The notes under the pieces: generated by a model | What the model was told of the DNA's origin: nothing | Database searches by the model: none | What the model saw: the letters and a program-made list of their open reading frames with translations, nothing else | Origin: Pezizomycotina sp. ARF18 | Lineage: Eukaryota; Ascomycota | DNA: 38,199 bases | Direction: 5' to 3' | Assembly (NCBI GenBank): GCA_002224055.1 | Contig: AZLU01000309.1 | Location: 1-38,199 of the forward strand | In this document: piece by piece, positions 23,337 to 35,598 of the stretch | Position numbering within the stretch: the stretch's first letter is position 1 | Layout of the letters: the number at the start of each line of letters is the position of its first letter | Translations under genes and position numbers: made by a program

Positions 23337-23932
23337 TATCCTGTAAAGTAATTAAGATACGTTCGAACTATTTATTTATTCTCCTATTTTCTTTTCTTTT
23401 CTTTTCTTTCTGGCTTTATCCGTTCCGTGTTTGCATAGGTCTGTAAATAACAAACATCCCTGAAACTACCTAAAACTTTCCCCTTGTTGCATAGCAAGTT
23501 TCTCGCATATCGAGAAAAACCTTGTGTGTTGCTTTATATCCAGTTGTTACGATGTGCAGGCGAATCAAAAGGGAAAAAGGAAAAATAAATAACTGAATAA
23601 ATAAATAAATAAAAACGGCCAAGTTAAACTACCGAGACACTTTCCTTAAGACATGCATGTTCAGCCCATAAAGTCACAAAAACCAAAAATAGTTCTCGGA
23701 GGAAGGCATATTGCAGTGCAATCAGTTTAAGGTAAAAATAGGTTAATATGTCTTACTTTATATTGAAATAAAATACCTAAATTACAGAACTTCCATCAAA
23801 GAACGCCTGAAAAAAGGTTCAAAGCAAGAATAATAAACATATATATGTATATATAAGATGGTTTGTTCTGAGAGCTAGTCTCATTTTCATTGCCGTCCCC
23901 GCAGTTTCTTTGAGTGCTGTGATTAGGTATTT
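23337..23932. other. Convergent intergenic region RSM10/VPS45
   Basis: 596 bp shared by two 3' ends. It contains TTTTC and AATA simple repeats (23388-23410, 23584-23612) and a TA-rich stretch (23838-23856). No gene. Confidence 0.7.
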
Positions 23933-26353
23933 TCACCGTCCTACCTCTCTTCGTAGACGACCAGCAGCCGTGGTTGGGGCAGGTGCTGGCCAACCCAAAA
24001 CGGCTTCGTCGATGTCCTGGAGCATTATTAGCCATTTGCGCAATTATGTAAATGTCTTGCTAAGGTACATGAGAGAAAAATTTCCCTCCACTTCTATCTG
24101 TAAATACTTACGTTTAGGTATGTTTCACTATTGAGAATCTTGGTACCGGCCAAGACAATCCGGACCCCAGCAGTAGACGCATTCATCTGAGCAATGAGGC
24201 GTGCTTCTTCATATGTGGCACCGCCCACTATGAAACGATGATATCCTGGGGTTTCTCTCGGTCGCACCGCTACCTTCAAGAAAGGGGTGTGTCTGATCCT
24301 TGAGTTTGCCTTTAATCAAGTTCGTCAGAGTCTGGCTGAGATGTGGGGTGTGTTGTGTGTAGATGTTCTCCACACCCTTCAAGCCCTTGAAGCCGCGGTT
24401 GGCAGGGAGAAAAGGTCGGATGTCTCGAACAGGTCCTCCTGCCGTTTCACAGACTGGAAGTAAGTCATAAGATTCTTGACCCTGTTAATACCCGTCTGAG
24501 AAACACCACCAACGGAAAGGAGATCGAGGAGAACAGGTAGCGCGTTGTTCGGATGCTTTCGTATCTGATGCTGTATAGCCCCACTAGCCTGACTTTGTTC
24601 TCCGATGGAATATTCGCCTGCAGTAACCTCTGGAGATTTTTTAGGTCGGTATTGTGGTTGTCCTGGCAAGCAAGGCTCTGCTCGAGCTCGGAGACCTCCA
24701 GCAAATTTTCAGCTTCAACTCTCCGACTCAGCTCCGATACCAACGTAACGTGTTTGCTGACATTTCCAGAAAGCCGTCTAAATTCCGGATAGTCCTCCAC
24801 GAAGCGTTTCATATCCGCTATGCTCTCGATATTCATATTCGATTTTGTCTTGACTTGGTATTGGTCCACATAATCCTGATGCTACCGCCTAAATCACCAA
24901 AATTTAGGTACATGTTCTTCTTGAAGAAAGGATCCTGGTCTTGCGAGAGGACAATTTGCTGTTTCAATTATGGTTGAATATATGGAAAATTAGCGCCTGC
25001 GGAGATAAAGGTAGATCCTTTTTATTTGAATAAGGGTCCTCATACCTTCAGCTCTGGACGGATATCTGGAAGGTTGGAGAGGTCAACTCGACCGTCTCTA
25101 TCCCTAACAGTTCGTGAACATTGCCTGATATGTCCACTGTGATAAGAGAGGAGTGATGGGATCGTTACGCCGGTCCATTATCATTAGAATTGGCGGTGTA
25201 TCTGCTTTCCGAAAATCGAATAGTGATTCCTCTTGTGTCATCAGGTACTAGAATACGGAGAGGAGAAGCTTCTCGTTAGTCTATAGAAATGGTATGGACG
25301 GGGTATGCCCCACACTCGGGTAAAAGACAAAAGAACCCTTCCTCACCCGAACTTCGCTTGCCAATTTCTTTGCCATAGCGCTATTCCTCTCGTACCGTAT
25401 CAGCGGCTTCTTCTTTAAGGATAGAAGAGAAGCTATGATACCCTCGGTAGCTCTCGTGAGGGCATCGAAATTCCACTGATCTGACGATTGCGCCCATAGT
25501 CTCGAGGTTCGCTGCTCAAGATTGAGGAGAAGAGGTCGGTATGATGACGAGTAGTCGGCAAATACCTCTTGCACGACTTTGACAACTTCATGGTCGTCCG
25601 CTTCGGCAAGCCGTTCGAGGGAGCTCTTTTTGATGACGTTGCTGAAATCTGCAAGGTAGTGCCCGAAGTTAGCAAATACTTTTTTTTGAAAAGAAAAAAA
25701 AAAAAAAAAAACCCTAGCCGAGATGGCGGCAACTGTCAATAGTTCTTACATAAGCAGTATTCGCCGTACTTTGGCTCTCGCAGCTCGTCTATTAGCAGCT
25801 GTATGGATTCTGAAGAGGGGCGGATAAAGCAAATGCACCGAAGGTGCCGCATCTTTTCTCTAACGATATTGTCGAGACGGCTGTAAAAAAGCGCAACGTT
25901 AATCACTGCTTAAGTTGGAGTTGGTATATACAGTAATCGGATCGGGGGATCAATGGGACGGGGGGGGGGGGAGAAAGGAACCTCGTACTCGATGAGGAAA
26001 ATCTCGTGCTGAAGTAGCGTAGACTGGGATACGGCGTTGGATATTATAGAGACCTAATAGATATTTGAATCACAAGAGTTGTCTCTTCGGTTTTAGCCCT
26101 TCGCTGGTTCGTAAGCTAAAGTAGAGTAGCGGAATAATCGCGCGAAGGACGAGCAAAAGCGGTCTCTTCATTGTTTTCCTCGATAGTTCTGAGGCTTAAT
26201 ATTTCGGAAGGAAAGATAAACTTACAGTGTCCAAATCAAGTAGCAGTATCTTCATCTTGCCGGATGAACCCGTTGGCGCGCTGGCTGTAGTCGGGTTCCA
26301 TCCTGCGAAACGATCCTGCTGATGTACGACGAGACTGCGGCGACTATATCCAT
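23933..26353 (-). CDS. VPS45: Vacuolar protein sorting protein Vps45 (Sec1/Munc18 family)
   Basis: SM protein that binds the syntaxin Tlg2 and promotes SNARE fusion between Golgi-derived vesicles and endosomes. At least seven exons read in order: the first (26353-26226) gives MDIVAAVSSYISR, then SSGKMKILLLDLDT; next SIISNAVSQSTLLQHEIFLI, MRHLRCICFIRPSSESIQLL, SNVIKKSSLERLAEADDHEV, LMIMDRRNDPITPLLSQWTY (the SM-family DRxxDPxTPLL signature), FFKKNMYLNFGDLGG, VKTKSNMNIESIADMKRFVE, and FIVGGATYEEARLIAQMN. The last intron (24111-24060) is 52 bp, and the final exon encodes MLQDIDEAV and an Arg-rich end, stop at 23933-23935. Length about 600 residues is normal. Frame breaks occur, among others, near 26305, 25120, 24880 and 24030. 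The gene is divergent from ALE1 across about 0.9 kb. Confidence 0.95.
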
Positions 26354-27247
26354 CGCGTTTGTGAAGTATGGCGAAGACGACGACGGGACGGAATCAGAGA
26401 CCGTTTCTTGGGGTTTAGGTGTAGCTTGGTGACTGGCTGAATATAAAAGGTGGAAGGAAAATGTTACTACTTTAGAGCTGGCATCTGTAGCTTGGGCTTA
26501 GGCCTTAACTTGGTGTCGCCAATAAACCTTCCCAAGCCAAGAAGAAAATAGGGCACGCGGCTGTGTTAATGACCCTTTGGTACGCATACTTACTTATATT
26601 GCGGAGCTTTCGGGTTTCTAATTTAAAATACCTCCCCGGGTGCTGAAACGGAGACGGACACCGTAAAGGTGCACGCACGTGCATGTAGTATCGAGAAGGA
26701 AGGAAGAAACTTTCTTTTTTTAAGATTTTTTTTTTTTTGTTGAGATTAAAAAAAAAAAAAACCTTTGGGGGGGGGGGGGTAGGGGGGATCGCTGGGACGG
26801 ACGTTACCAGATTCCCTTTTATATTTTCCTTGAAAGCGAAATGACGAAAGCAGCAGCTCACGCACACATCCAAATTGCCTAGGCACCATATACAGCAACG
26901 AAAACAGAAATAAATACTTTGTTAAATAGTATGTGTATGTATATAAGTTATATCTGCGCCCTGTCCCCGTCTTTTGCAGGTTCAAAGTCCTCTTCATATA
27001 GTATCTCTATATTTATTCGTTTCGACGATCTCGTTCTGGACCCTCCAATAGCTTCACTACTCTTTACCATATTTTTGGTGTTTTTTTTTTCCCCTTCGAT
27101 CGGCACCAAGCGCCAAAGCAGAGCTGTCCTGTGCGGCGGAATTCGAAGCTCAAATGCTCGGCTCATAAACTATCGTGCGTTTTTCTATTGCGCCCCTACT
27201 CATCACTATTTTGAGTATAGGCGGTGGTAGTGCAGACCTTTGCTAAT
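26354..27247. promoter_or_regulatory. Divergent VPS45/ALE1 promoter region
   Basis: 894 bp between two divergent start codons, so it must drive both genes unless long 5' UTR introns exist. It contains GCACGTGC (26675-26682, a CACGTG core), a T13 tract (about 26726-26738), an A14 tract (26748-26761) and a G13 run (26767-26779), then a T9C4 run near 27080. No gene recognised. Confidence 0.6.
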
Positions 27248-29632
27248 ATGTCGACCATACTTGGGAACTCCATGACAACAGCCTTCGAGCTCGCTAGCAG
27301 CTACTTAGGGGCGTCTGCGGATGAACGTACGTTTGCATCCACATATCTCCAGCTCTTTTGCTCTTGTTTCTCCAGCTCAATTTATACATTGAAGAGGATC
27401 GTAAAGTGTACCAAATCCTGGCTAACGGCGTTAACTGGCAGTGAAGCTTATATTCTGCATCGTACTGTCGTACCCGTTCGCCGGTCTCTTGAAACGTATA
27501 CCCGACTCCCAACCCGCCTCAAGAATGTGTTCATGATCAGCGTCTCGATGTTCTACCTTGTGGGTATTTTTGACCTGTGGGGCGGTATACGAACATTCGC
27601 CGTAAGCTCGTCGGAGCATACATGATTTCCGCAAATATCAAAGACCTCTAATGCCATGGATCGGATTCGTCTTTTTAATGGGACACATGTCTTTATCGCA
27701 CATTGACAGGCAGCTAAACGAGCGCCCGGGGAAAGTCGACATAACAGGTACACCATTGAGAGCAGCAGCAGATGCCCGCATATAGTACATTTCGTTTTAC
27801 ATCGATCGTATCTAATATAATAAATGTCAGCGCTCAGATGGTTCTCGTCATGAAGCTCACCGCATTCTGCTGGAATGTTTACGATGGACGGTTTCCAGAC
27901 TCCGTAAGAGAACTTTCCAGTAGTCATGCTTGTCAAAAAAGGCTATGAATATACGGATACACAGTTCAGGCTGACGCTCACCAAAATCTTAATAGGAGCT
28001 ATCGGATTTTCAAAAAGACAGGGCGATAAAGGAAATGCCAGGAATTCTAGATTACGCCGCTTATGTGGTACGTTGGGCAGTCTGCCCTTAAGAAAATAGT
28101 TCAATAGGGCTTTATTAATAAAAGAGACATAGCTTTATTTTCCGTCACTATTCGCAGGTCCTTCCTTCGACTTCAATGAATATAAACGGTGGATCGACTG
28201 TTCCATGTTCGATATCGATGTGTTGGACCAGAAAGGTGTCCTGAAAAAGAAGCGCAGGATTCCCCGAAGCGGCCGACCCGCAGCTCGGAAGGCTATCGCC
28301 GGATTTATCTGGATTGGGGTGTTTGTCACCCTGATAGGATCGTACAATGTACAATTCAGCTTGAGCGATGAGTTCCTGAAATATGGACCTCTACGAAGTA
28401 ACATCGATTATTATTCGGTCCTATCTCAAGACCCCTCGATTTTGTGTATACAAAATTTCTAATTGAAACCGGCTGTTAGGGTATGGTACGTTTATATGGT
28501 GGTTTCCTTGCCGCACAAAGTACTATGGCGTTTGGTCACTATCGGAAGGAGCTTGCATTCTCTCCGGACTTGGTTACAACGGCCTCGACGAGAAGAAACG
28601 CATTCGTTGGGATCGCCTCAACAACGTTGATTCTTGGGCATTGGAAACCGGTCAAAACATCAGAGCGGTCTTCGAAAATTGGAACAAGAATACGAACAAA
28701 TGGTTGCGGTACTACATCTACCTACGCGTTACTCCTAAGGGAAGAAACCAGGTTTTAGAAGCTCTATGGCAACCTTTATGACCAGCGCATTATGGCATGG
28801 TTTTTATCCAGGTGTAAGTTTCCTTGATCCTGACTATACTTATTAAAGAGTTTGCCCAGTTCCATGGTGCTAAAACCTTTGTTGAATCGTTTTAGTATTA
28901 TCGTGAGTAGTCTCCAGTTTGACATCTCTACTGTTCTCGGGCTATGTGCGCTAATACTAGGAATTAGTCGCATTCGTGACTGCTTCTTTTGTCCAAACTG
29001 TTGCAAAGTGTAAGTTGCCACTTGTCGTATTGACTTCGTTGATCAGATGATATACTGATACTTGGTTATAGACTTCAGAAGATACGTACGACCTTTCTTT
29101 TTGACGCCAGACGGGTCCCGCCCAACAGAATACAAAGTGTATTACGATATCTTTAGCACGGTCGTCACGCAAGCCACACTTGCTTTTATGGTTTTGCCAT
29201 TTATCATACTCGAGTTTAAGGACTCTCTTGTAATGTGGAGTCGTGTTTACGTGCGTCACTTAGAGCCCTCTTTCTTCTCTTCTTCCCCCCCTCTTTTTTT
29301 TTGGGGGGGGGGCCTTATAATAGCTAACCGAATACTTCTATATTTAGTTCTACGACTGGATCGGAATTGCTGTCATCATGGCAGTGTTCAAGAGCCCTCT
29401 GAAGGGCGTTATTTCCTCACAGCTGAAGGCTCGTAATGCCAGTGGAAAGGCACCGGAGACCAAGGTTACCAATATCACAGCCAATGGTTCTGATCGACCT
29501 GTACCCTTTGGGATTCCAGATGAGGACTTAGTGAGAGCGGACGTCGGAGAGGCACTTCACGAGGTGCAGGAGCTGAGAGAGAGGCGGCGGCGGGAAAGCG
29601 ACATGGCTACCAAACAAAAAGCTTCCCGCTAG
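27248..29632 (+). CDS. ALE1: Lysophospholipid acyltransferase Ale1/Lpt1 (MBOAT)
   Basis: Multi-spanning ER membrane-bound O-acyltransferase that re-acylates lysophospholipids (Lands cycle). The exon 1/2 splice (donor 27327, acceptor 27441, with GCTAAC) joins LGASADE to LKLIFCIVLSYPFAGLLKR. Then come SMFYLVGIFDLWGGIRT, MPWIGFVFLMGHMSLSHIDR, QMVLVMKLTAFCWNVYDGR, IKEMPGILDYAAYV, SFDFNEYKRWIDCSMFDI, KYYGVWSLSEGACILSG, WNKNTNKWLRYYIYLR with the MBOAT Asn region, and FMTSALWHGFYP with the invariant catalytic His. The C-terminal exon after intron 29251-29347 is hydrophilic and basic (VKSPLKG-like start, ERRRRESDMATKQKASR end). Intron sites: 27327-27441, 27748-27830, 27904-27995, 28068-28157, 29251-29347 and others. 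Frame breaks lie near 27505, 27610, 27650, 27832, 28158 and 28755. Length about 560 residues is normal. Confidence 0.93.
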
Positions 29633-29973
29633 GCTATCCATTGGGCTATCCATAGCTTACTATATTCTTTTCTTATTCTTCCCGGCGGTACGAGGCGATG
29701 GCGTGTCTAGTTTGCTTCACGTTACACGGTCACGTCAGAAGATCGATGTGATGCTTGTAAAATGACATAATATCCAATGTGCAACCGTGGAAGGATGCTC
29801 AAAAGTGGGGTTTAAAACAAAAGGAATAGAAGGGGGGAAAGGATATTGCTGTGTTCCATCGTGGTACGAGAACGAGAGTTTGGTGTTCTTTTTTTTTTTT
29901 GGGCAGGTGGTGCAATTGTTTTTTTGTAAAAATGATCCACACATATATTAATCAAGTCCATATGCATTTCCCG
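29633..29973. other. Convergent intergenic region ALE1/RAI1
   Basis: 341 bp between two stop codons, with a direct repeat of GGCTATCCAT just after the ALE1 stop (29632-29641 and 29643-29652) and a T12 run near 29889. No gene. Confidence 0.65.
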
Positions 29974-32009
29974 CTATTCCCTGGTTTGGTGCATATAATC
30001 GAGAGAGACAACCGCCAGTATATTATCAGCTACAGGTGAGCTAGATGGTTTCGTCTTTGATGCCTCGACGGGACTTGTGAGGCCATCTCGCCTTTCCTTT
30101 ACATCGTTGCTATCCTCAACATCGTGCTTCATAGCCTTCCTCCAGTCAAGGTATGCATCAGCCAGTACATCGCCGAACCCAGTTTCTTCGAGCTGGTAAA
30201 GCTCGACCTCATTACCCCTCTCAATGTACCGAAGCTTCCATACCCCTTGTTCATTTTTCATGGTTTCCTTCAGCCAAGCCAGAACCGCTGCGGTGAAATT
30301 GATTGAAACATTCCGTCCCACGGTGGACGTTTGTTGTTCCTCTTGATCATCGATGGGACTCCCTGCGTCTCCATGATTTCAAGGTCCCTCAGAATACCTT
30401 TCCCGTCTCGACTTTGAAATGCAAAGAAACAAGTTTAGTATCGCGTAACACGGGGTGAATTAAACTGATAAGAGAGAAAAAAAAACTCACTAGCCAATGA
30501 TAAGCTTTGGAACCCCAAGCAGAAAACTTTGCGCCCAGAATCTTTGCAGCTTCTTCTGGAACTGGAATTCGTCATTTGTGTTGCAAATCTTCTTCGTGGT
30601 CTTCAGCTCTACGTAGTTTATCTGATGGGACGGATTCGTAGGCTTAGAATCCCAAACGGCGTCAACCTCTCCTCCGATGATCAGATCCGTATCGCCGAAT
30701 CCCGTCTTTACAATACCTATACAAATGCCTATTTAGCAGGATACCGAGAAAATAACAAGCGATAGACAGCGCGGGGCGGAAATCCTAACTGCAATATTGA
30801 GCCCTATTGTTGACAATCTCGTCTTGTCGGCCTTCAATGTACTCGCGCGAACATTCGCCCCAGGGACGCGGCAGCGTGCTAAGAGTTTCGAATTTATATC
30901 CTGGTGTGTGTCCACAAAGTCAATCCAAATCGGTACACCAAAACAAGATGTCTTTTAAGCAAATTTACCCAGAAGCTCATTTTCTTAAACCCGACGTCCT
31001 GTGGTTCCATAGCCTTTCCCTGGAGCTTGTAAGAATGGTTTTCCTCGATGAATCTGGAACATTTCCATTTTTTTTAGCGGATCTTCGAACTTCGATTTTT
31101 GGTGGAGATTCTTTGGCTTTCTCTCACATTGTATCCTAGAAAAAAGATCCAATCCATCACCTGTTACTTTTTATGCAAGCCCTAGTGGGAAGCTCAGAGA
31201 GGCGAGACTCATTTACATCATGAACAACAATGTTCATCTCGAAACTTTTTTCATGAAAATAGATTTGAAAGGATATGTCAGAAAATCTTGGGTTAGCTGT
31301 TCGCCGAAATTCCTCTATTTTCATATTTTTTTTTTTTTTTTTTTTTTTTTGCTTTTGAACTTCCTCCTTAGGATTGTATTCTTTGCGGAAAGATTTATCA
31401 TACCCTCTTCCCATATACGGACGGTCATTATCTGTAAATTGAAGTATTAGCAACGAGAAGGCTTAAAGATGTTTTTTTAGTTTCTAGCTCCCTCCCTCCC
31501 CCCCCCCCCCCCTTCTTTTTTTTTTTTTTGATAATCTCCTCGCCCCGGGCCATGCATCTACCTTGGTCATCAAGCCTCTCCAAGTCACGATGCAGCCGTC
31601 TTGCATAAACCCTTTTGCCTGTTCTTTTCTCGAGGTCAATCAGGGCCGCCAACAGGCCGTCTAAATGTTCGTCTGCCGTATCGTCTTGCTTGACGAACGT
31701 GTCGAAACCCTTGTTGAGATCTGCGTTCATGTCGGATTGTAGTAGTACCGAAGCGATGATCCGTCGAGGTGCAGCTTGTGCTGTCGTCGTAGCTGAAACA
31801 AGTGATTTCCTGCAATATAAAGGTTGTGAGGAAAGGAAAGGTACGTGAGACAAAAGAACCAAACGAAAGCAAGAACAAAGGAGCAAAAATGACGTAGTCT
31901 AGGGAGTAAAGGGATTTCTTTAAGATATAACCTTTGGACGGCGTATCTTCGCGCTCTTGCCGGCGAACCTCTCGAGAGGGTGGATTGGAAACTGATACGA
32001 CTTGGGCAT
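29974..32009 (-). CDS. RAI1: RNA 5'-end decapping/pyrophosphohydrolase Rai1 (DXO family)
   Basis: Partner of the nuclear 5'-3' exonuclease Rat1; removes incomplete caps and 5' triphosphates so faulty transcripts are degraded. Exon 1 (32009-31932, 26 codons, MPKSYQFPIHPLERFAGKSA) splices to EITCFSYDD, then DLNKGFDTFVKQDDTADEHL, RTGKRVYA and VTWRGLMTK (exon 2, 31809-31562). After introns rich in A tracts come FIEENHSYKLQ, MSFWGYKFETLSTLPRPWGE, EIVNNRAQYC, KTGFGDTDLIIGGEVDAVWD and NYVELKT. GGEVDA and ELKT hold the Glu/Asp and Glu/Lys residues that bind metal in this family. FWAQSFLLGVPKLIIG and VSINFTAAVLAWLKETM follow, ending in a Ser/Lys-rich tail. The stop lies at 29974-29976. Frame breaks are near 31770, 31745, 31600 and around 31200-31000. 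The region 31150-31450 is poorly resolved. Confidence 0.94.
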
Positions 32010-32762
32010 TGCTTTTTTGCTCTTTTCTTTCTTCCCTATATACGTACCAGTTGTTGATGAGGAAGAAGAAGAAAAAACAAAAAGGAGTTGTGGTCGGAGA
32101 AAAAATGACGATGATGACCGATGGGTGAGACTGACTTATATCTAACTAACCTTGAAAAGGGAGGGTTTCTCGCTTATCTTATCGCCTCGTCCTTCTTATT
32201 CCCCTTTTCTGTCCCCCGTTCCCGGTCTTTACCTTTTCAGGAAATGTGTTTATTCTGCGGCGAAGATGAGGCCCACCTTTCTTCTTATTTTACTCTCTCT
32301 ATTTTTCCTTTTTTCTTCATTCATCTGGTCTTCTTTTCCAACCATTCTGCTCGTCATCGTCATCACCCGTCATCCATCTACTTCAATATCATCAATTACT
32401 ACTGTTTATTATCATCAAACTGATCATCACGAGGTTACCATAACCATTTATTTTCATTATCGAACACCATCATCTCGGATCTGTTGTTGATTAACTTGAG
32501 CTCGTCTTAGTGCCGGTGTGTTCATGAACTTTTATCGCTCTATTTTCCTTTCCCGTTCCCCACCCAAGAAATGAAATAAGTTGTAACAGCTGTGGTGTTC
32601 TCTTTTAACTGAGATAGATACTAAAAGAAACAAAAGAAGCATATTAGAGAGAAACAACAGCAACGGAAAGGCCGAAAAGAAAATACCCAGAAGATTGGAA
32701 TCGATATCTCTCGTTTCGGCGATCCCCGAGAATATAATATATTTCATGCTGGTGACCTCTCA
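32010..32762. promoter_or_regulatory. Divergent RAI1/unknown-gene promoter region
   Basis: 753 bp between divergent starts. It is pyrimidine-rich from 32160 to 32470 and contains no recognisable gene; the TCATC/CATCA-rich stretch at 32330-32480 only mimics coding sequence. Confidence 0.6.
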
Positions 32763-33628
32763 ATGACCTCGCGAGCGAATCCTTCGTCAATGTCTCGACA
32801 CGACGTCCGCGGCAACTGTTTAGAACACAGAGCAGCAGAGTAGCCTCCAGTATTCAGGCCTCGACGGCTCCCACGGGTGGTAGATCGGGTTCAAGTGCGG
32901 TTCACGCTTCTACGATTACGGCGTCCGAGGTGGCCCAGCATAGAATGGCCCTGCGACATCTTCGACGTCGAGCAGTGGGACTACCAACCGCAGCAACGGC
33001 GCCGGCCAGGCTTACCACGCTGCATCCGCCGTGCCGGCCACATATGCGAACAACAGGCTCACCTTCATCCCGACAAAGTCCCGCGGCCGTGCTATTCGGA
33101 ATCGCACTCATACGGAGACAGGCGTGCATTGGATGGGTTTGCAGGTCAACTTGCCGGCGGGGATCTTCGGGTGACGGCCGCTTGGGCCAGCCATCATCAT
33201 CGAGATGGGACGATTCATCCGTTGCAGTACCACATGCGGAAGAAACAGCTCATCCCCACGATTATCGCGAGGACGAAGAGATTATTATTCGCTCGGACGG
33301 CGGGTATGGAGATTCCTTGGAGGTGCCTCTGCAGATGATTGCGGCACTGCGGCCTGAGTTGATGAGGGAAGGTATGTACTATCGTTTCAGTTCTTATCAT
33401 GTCTATGTGGCAACACTTTTTTTCCCCCATTTTTTCGTTTCTTTCTTTGCTTATTTGATATGTAGCTATGCTTACTTATGAATGTATGTCTACAGAAGAG
33501 CAGTTGCAACATAGTAAACCGAATTGCCTTGCCAGTGTTCAGCAATCGCTACGTGCGAAGTAGCTGCACTGCAGAACGACAATTGGATGTTTATGGACGA
33601 AGCGAAAGAACGATCATATATTCGCTAA
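32763..33628 (+). CDS. Unidentified Ser/Arg-rich, mostly disordered protein
   Basis: I do not recognise this protein. A plausible start is ATG 32763 (MTSRANPSSMSRHDVRG); exon 1 runs to a GTATGT donor at 33372, and a 124-bp intron leads to exon 2 (33496-33628). The N-terminal 130 codons are Ser/Ala/Thr-rich in one frame (SSIQASTAPTGGRSGSSAVH) and show repeated frame breaks. The C-terminal part is ordered and acidic: DDSSVAVPHAEETAHPHDY, EDEEIIIRSDGGYGDSLEVP, LQMIAALRPELMREG, then across the intron EEQLQHSKPNCLASVQQSLR and VAALQNDNWMFMDEAKERS, stop at 33626-33628. The phase-consistent intron and the helix-forming C-terminus argue for a real gene. Length is about 240 residues. No domain could be named. 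Confidence 0.6.
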
Positions 33629-34276
33629 GATTTTCCAATGCTCTTTTGTTAGTTGGACTTCTAATTCTACGAAAGCCCTGGCTCCGCTCACTCGGCGCTG
33701 AATTCTCTACGAGCGTTCTTTAGCTCTTGCATTTATTCGCGGTCATCATTTTCACTATGTATTCTCCTTTCAGAGCAAAGCAATATATTTCAAAAGATTT
33801 CCAGGATTAGCGTTCCTGGAACTCTTCAAGACGCGCACATTGCCCACCCCTCAATAACACGGCATTTTTTTTTCTTTGCTTTACCTTTTCACTTTTCTTC
33901 CTTTTTTCTCTCTTTCTTTTCTCTATAAAGGTCTCATTAAAACTTCATAGGTCAGGGATTCCTCCAAATATACCTCATCATAGCGTGATGCATCAGGCTG
34001 GCGTTGGAAATGTTGCTTAGAAACCGATTGTCTTGTATTTAATTTATTCCCCTTTTGTTCCCCCTTTTTATTCCATATTGCTAGCCTTGTAATTACTCCG
34101 TAAATTCATAGACGAGACTGTTCTGCCACGAACTGTGCTCTGCAAATATATGTTTACTAAAGGAGTTTCCCTAGTTAAACCGTTTTACAACTCTCTAGTT
34201 TCTAGAGGAAAAGATAAAGGATTATGGGGTGATTTGGTAGATGATATCTTAGCATTTCAATTCGTATCCAGCTATC
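33629..34276. other. Convergent intergenic region
   Basis: 648 bp between the unknown gene and GET4. A T-rich patch (33865-33925) and short simple repeats only; I see no gene. Confidence 0.65.
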
Positions 34277-35598
34277 TCAATCGAGTTTCTCGCTAGGCGG
34301 CTCCTTCGCTCCTCCAACGCGCTTGGATGAGCTCGGCGGGGCCGCAGGCCCGCCGCCGAACAGCGATCCATCATATCCGCCATGAAATTCCGAGGCCGAT
34401 TGATCTGATATTGAAATACATCTCCCCGATCTGCTCGAGGCATCGCCCCAGTCTCCCGCATCCTGAATGAACTTCGCGTAATGGTGCTTCAACTGCTTCC
34501 ACGCTTCCTGCCCCGGTTCGCCCCGCTGCACGCACAGACACATCAGCCGCAGGAAGTTCATCAGCGGCAGCGACTGGAATATCCTAGCGTCCATTGTGGT
34601 CGTTTCGACGCTTTGAACTTGCGGTTTTGACCGGCCGCTGCTCTCGTCGAGCAGCGCGACGAGAATACGTCGACGGCCTTGCTAGCGTCGCGAACGTTTC
34701 CGAGGAGAAGGTAGCCGAAGACAGGTCTGGCGGCGTATATCGGCGCCATGAACGGTTCGTCCTGGAGGTACCAGTCGAACATCAGGTTTGTTAGAACCGC
34801 GCAGGAGTCTTTCGTACCGAGCAAGAGGTGGCGTTCTGCGTCGTATGGCTCGCTAGCTATTGGTGAAGTAATTTGGCTATTGTAAGAAAAAGAGAGAGAA
34901 AAAAAATGGGTTTAAAGCATGGCGCTACGAACATGTGCGTATAAAGTACCGGCAAAATGGTGCATCTCCGGATCGCCAGCAGGATATTCGCCAAATTTCT
35001 GTGTCCAGCTGTGAGTAGGAAAAAGCCACATGGACTTCGGTTAGCGACATTTTTATTCCTCTCTTCCTCGATCTTGAAATATTATGGAATCAGGGGAAAC
35101 CAACGCTATCGCATCGTTGATCAATCGCTTTCGACTGGGTTCCTCCGGTCCATAGCCCCCAATAGTTGAAATAGCCTTCCTGTATTACTGAATCAGCGAT
35201 TGTCCCATGATACTGTGATATTGATATAGTTTCCTGTTCCCCGAAATGTCTGGCTGACCTTTTGACTCTCCATCCGGCTTAATCTCCGCCTGCTTGTATA
35301 TGTCCACCAACAGTATTCCCAGGTCCCCGCCGGACGCTCCCTGGCCAGCTTTTAGTTAGGTCCTGAGCTCCAGTGTAGGATATTGATGGCAGCGTCCCAG
35401 TTTTCCGACTTTGAATACCGCGATGCGACGACTCGGAGCTGTTGGTGAGCTTCATAGAAGGTGCCTTCTTGAATTCTGCGGGGGTTTGGCGGCGGCAATT
35501 TTTATCTTAGCGATTTCTCTACTAATGACAGGAAAGACATTGAAATTATACATACGCTGCCGTAACCGCGCGATGGTTTTTTCGACTTTTGCAGCCAT
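34277..35598 (-). CDS. GET4: Golgi-to-ER traffic protein Get4
   Basis: Cytosolic alpha-solenoid protein that, with Get5, links Sgt2 to Get3 in the insertion of tail-anchored proteins into the ER. Exon 1 (35598-35556) encodes MAAKVEKTIARLRQ; after an 80-bp intron come EGTFYEAHQQLRVVASRYSK, GDLGILLVDIYKQAEIKPDG, PEEPSRKRLINDAI, FGEYPAGDPEMHHFAGTLY, then CAVLTNLMFDWYLQDEPFMA, PIYAARPVFGYLLLGNVRDA, FQSLPLMNFLRLMCLCVQRG and a C-terminus with FMADMM, SLFGGGPAAPPSS and KEPPSEKLD, stop at 34277-34279. All are in the order expected for Get4, with about 330 residues. Frame breaks are near 35365, 35470, 34640, 34430 and 34370. The intron between about 35060 and 34995 is placed only approximately. Divergent from CDC123. 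Confidence 0.92.

Noticed and set aside
26505-26997. Minus-strand frames between VPS45 and ALE1
   Set aside because: Low-complexity Lys/Phe/Pro runs from the A, T and G tracts; no domain and no splice-consistent continuation.
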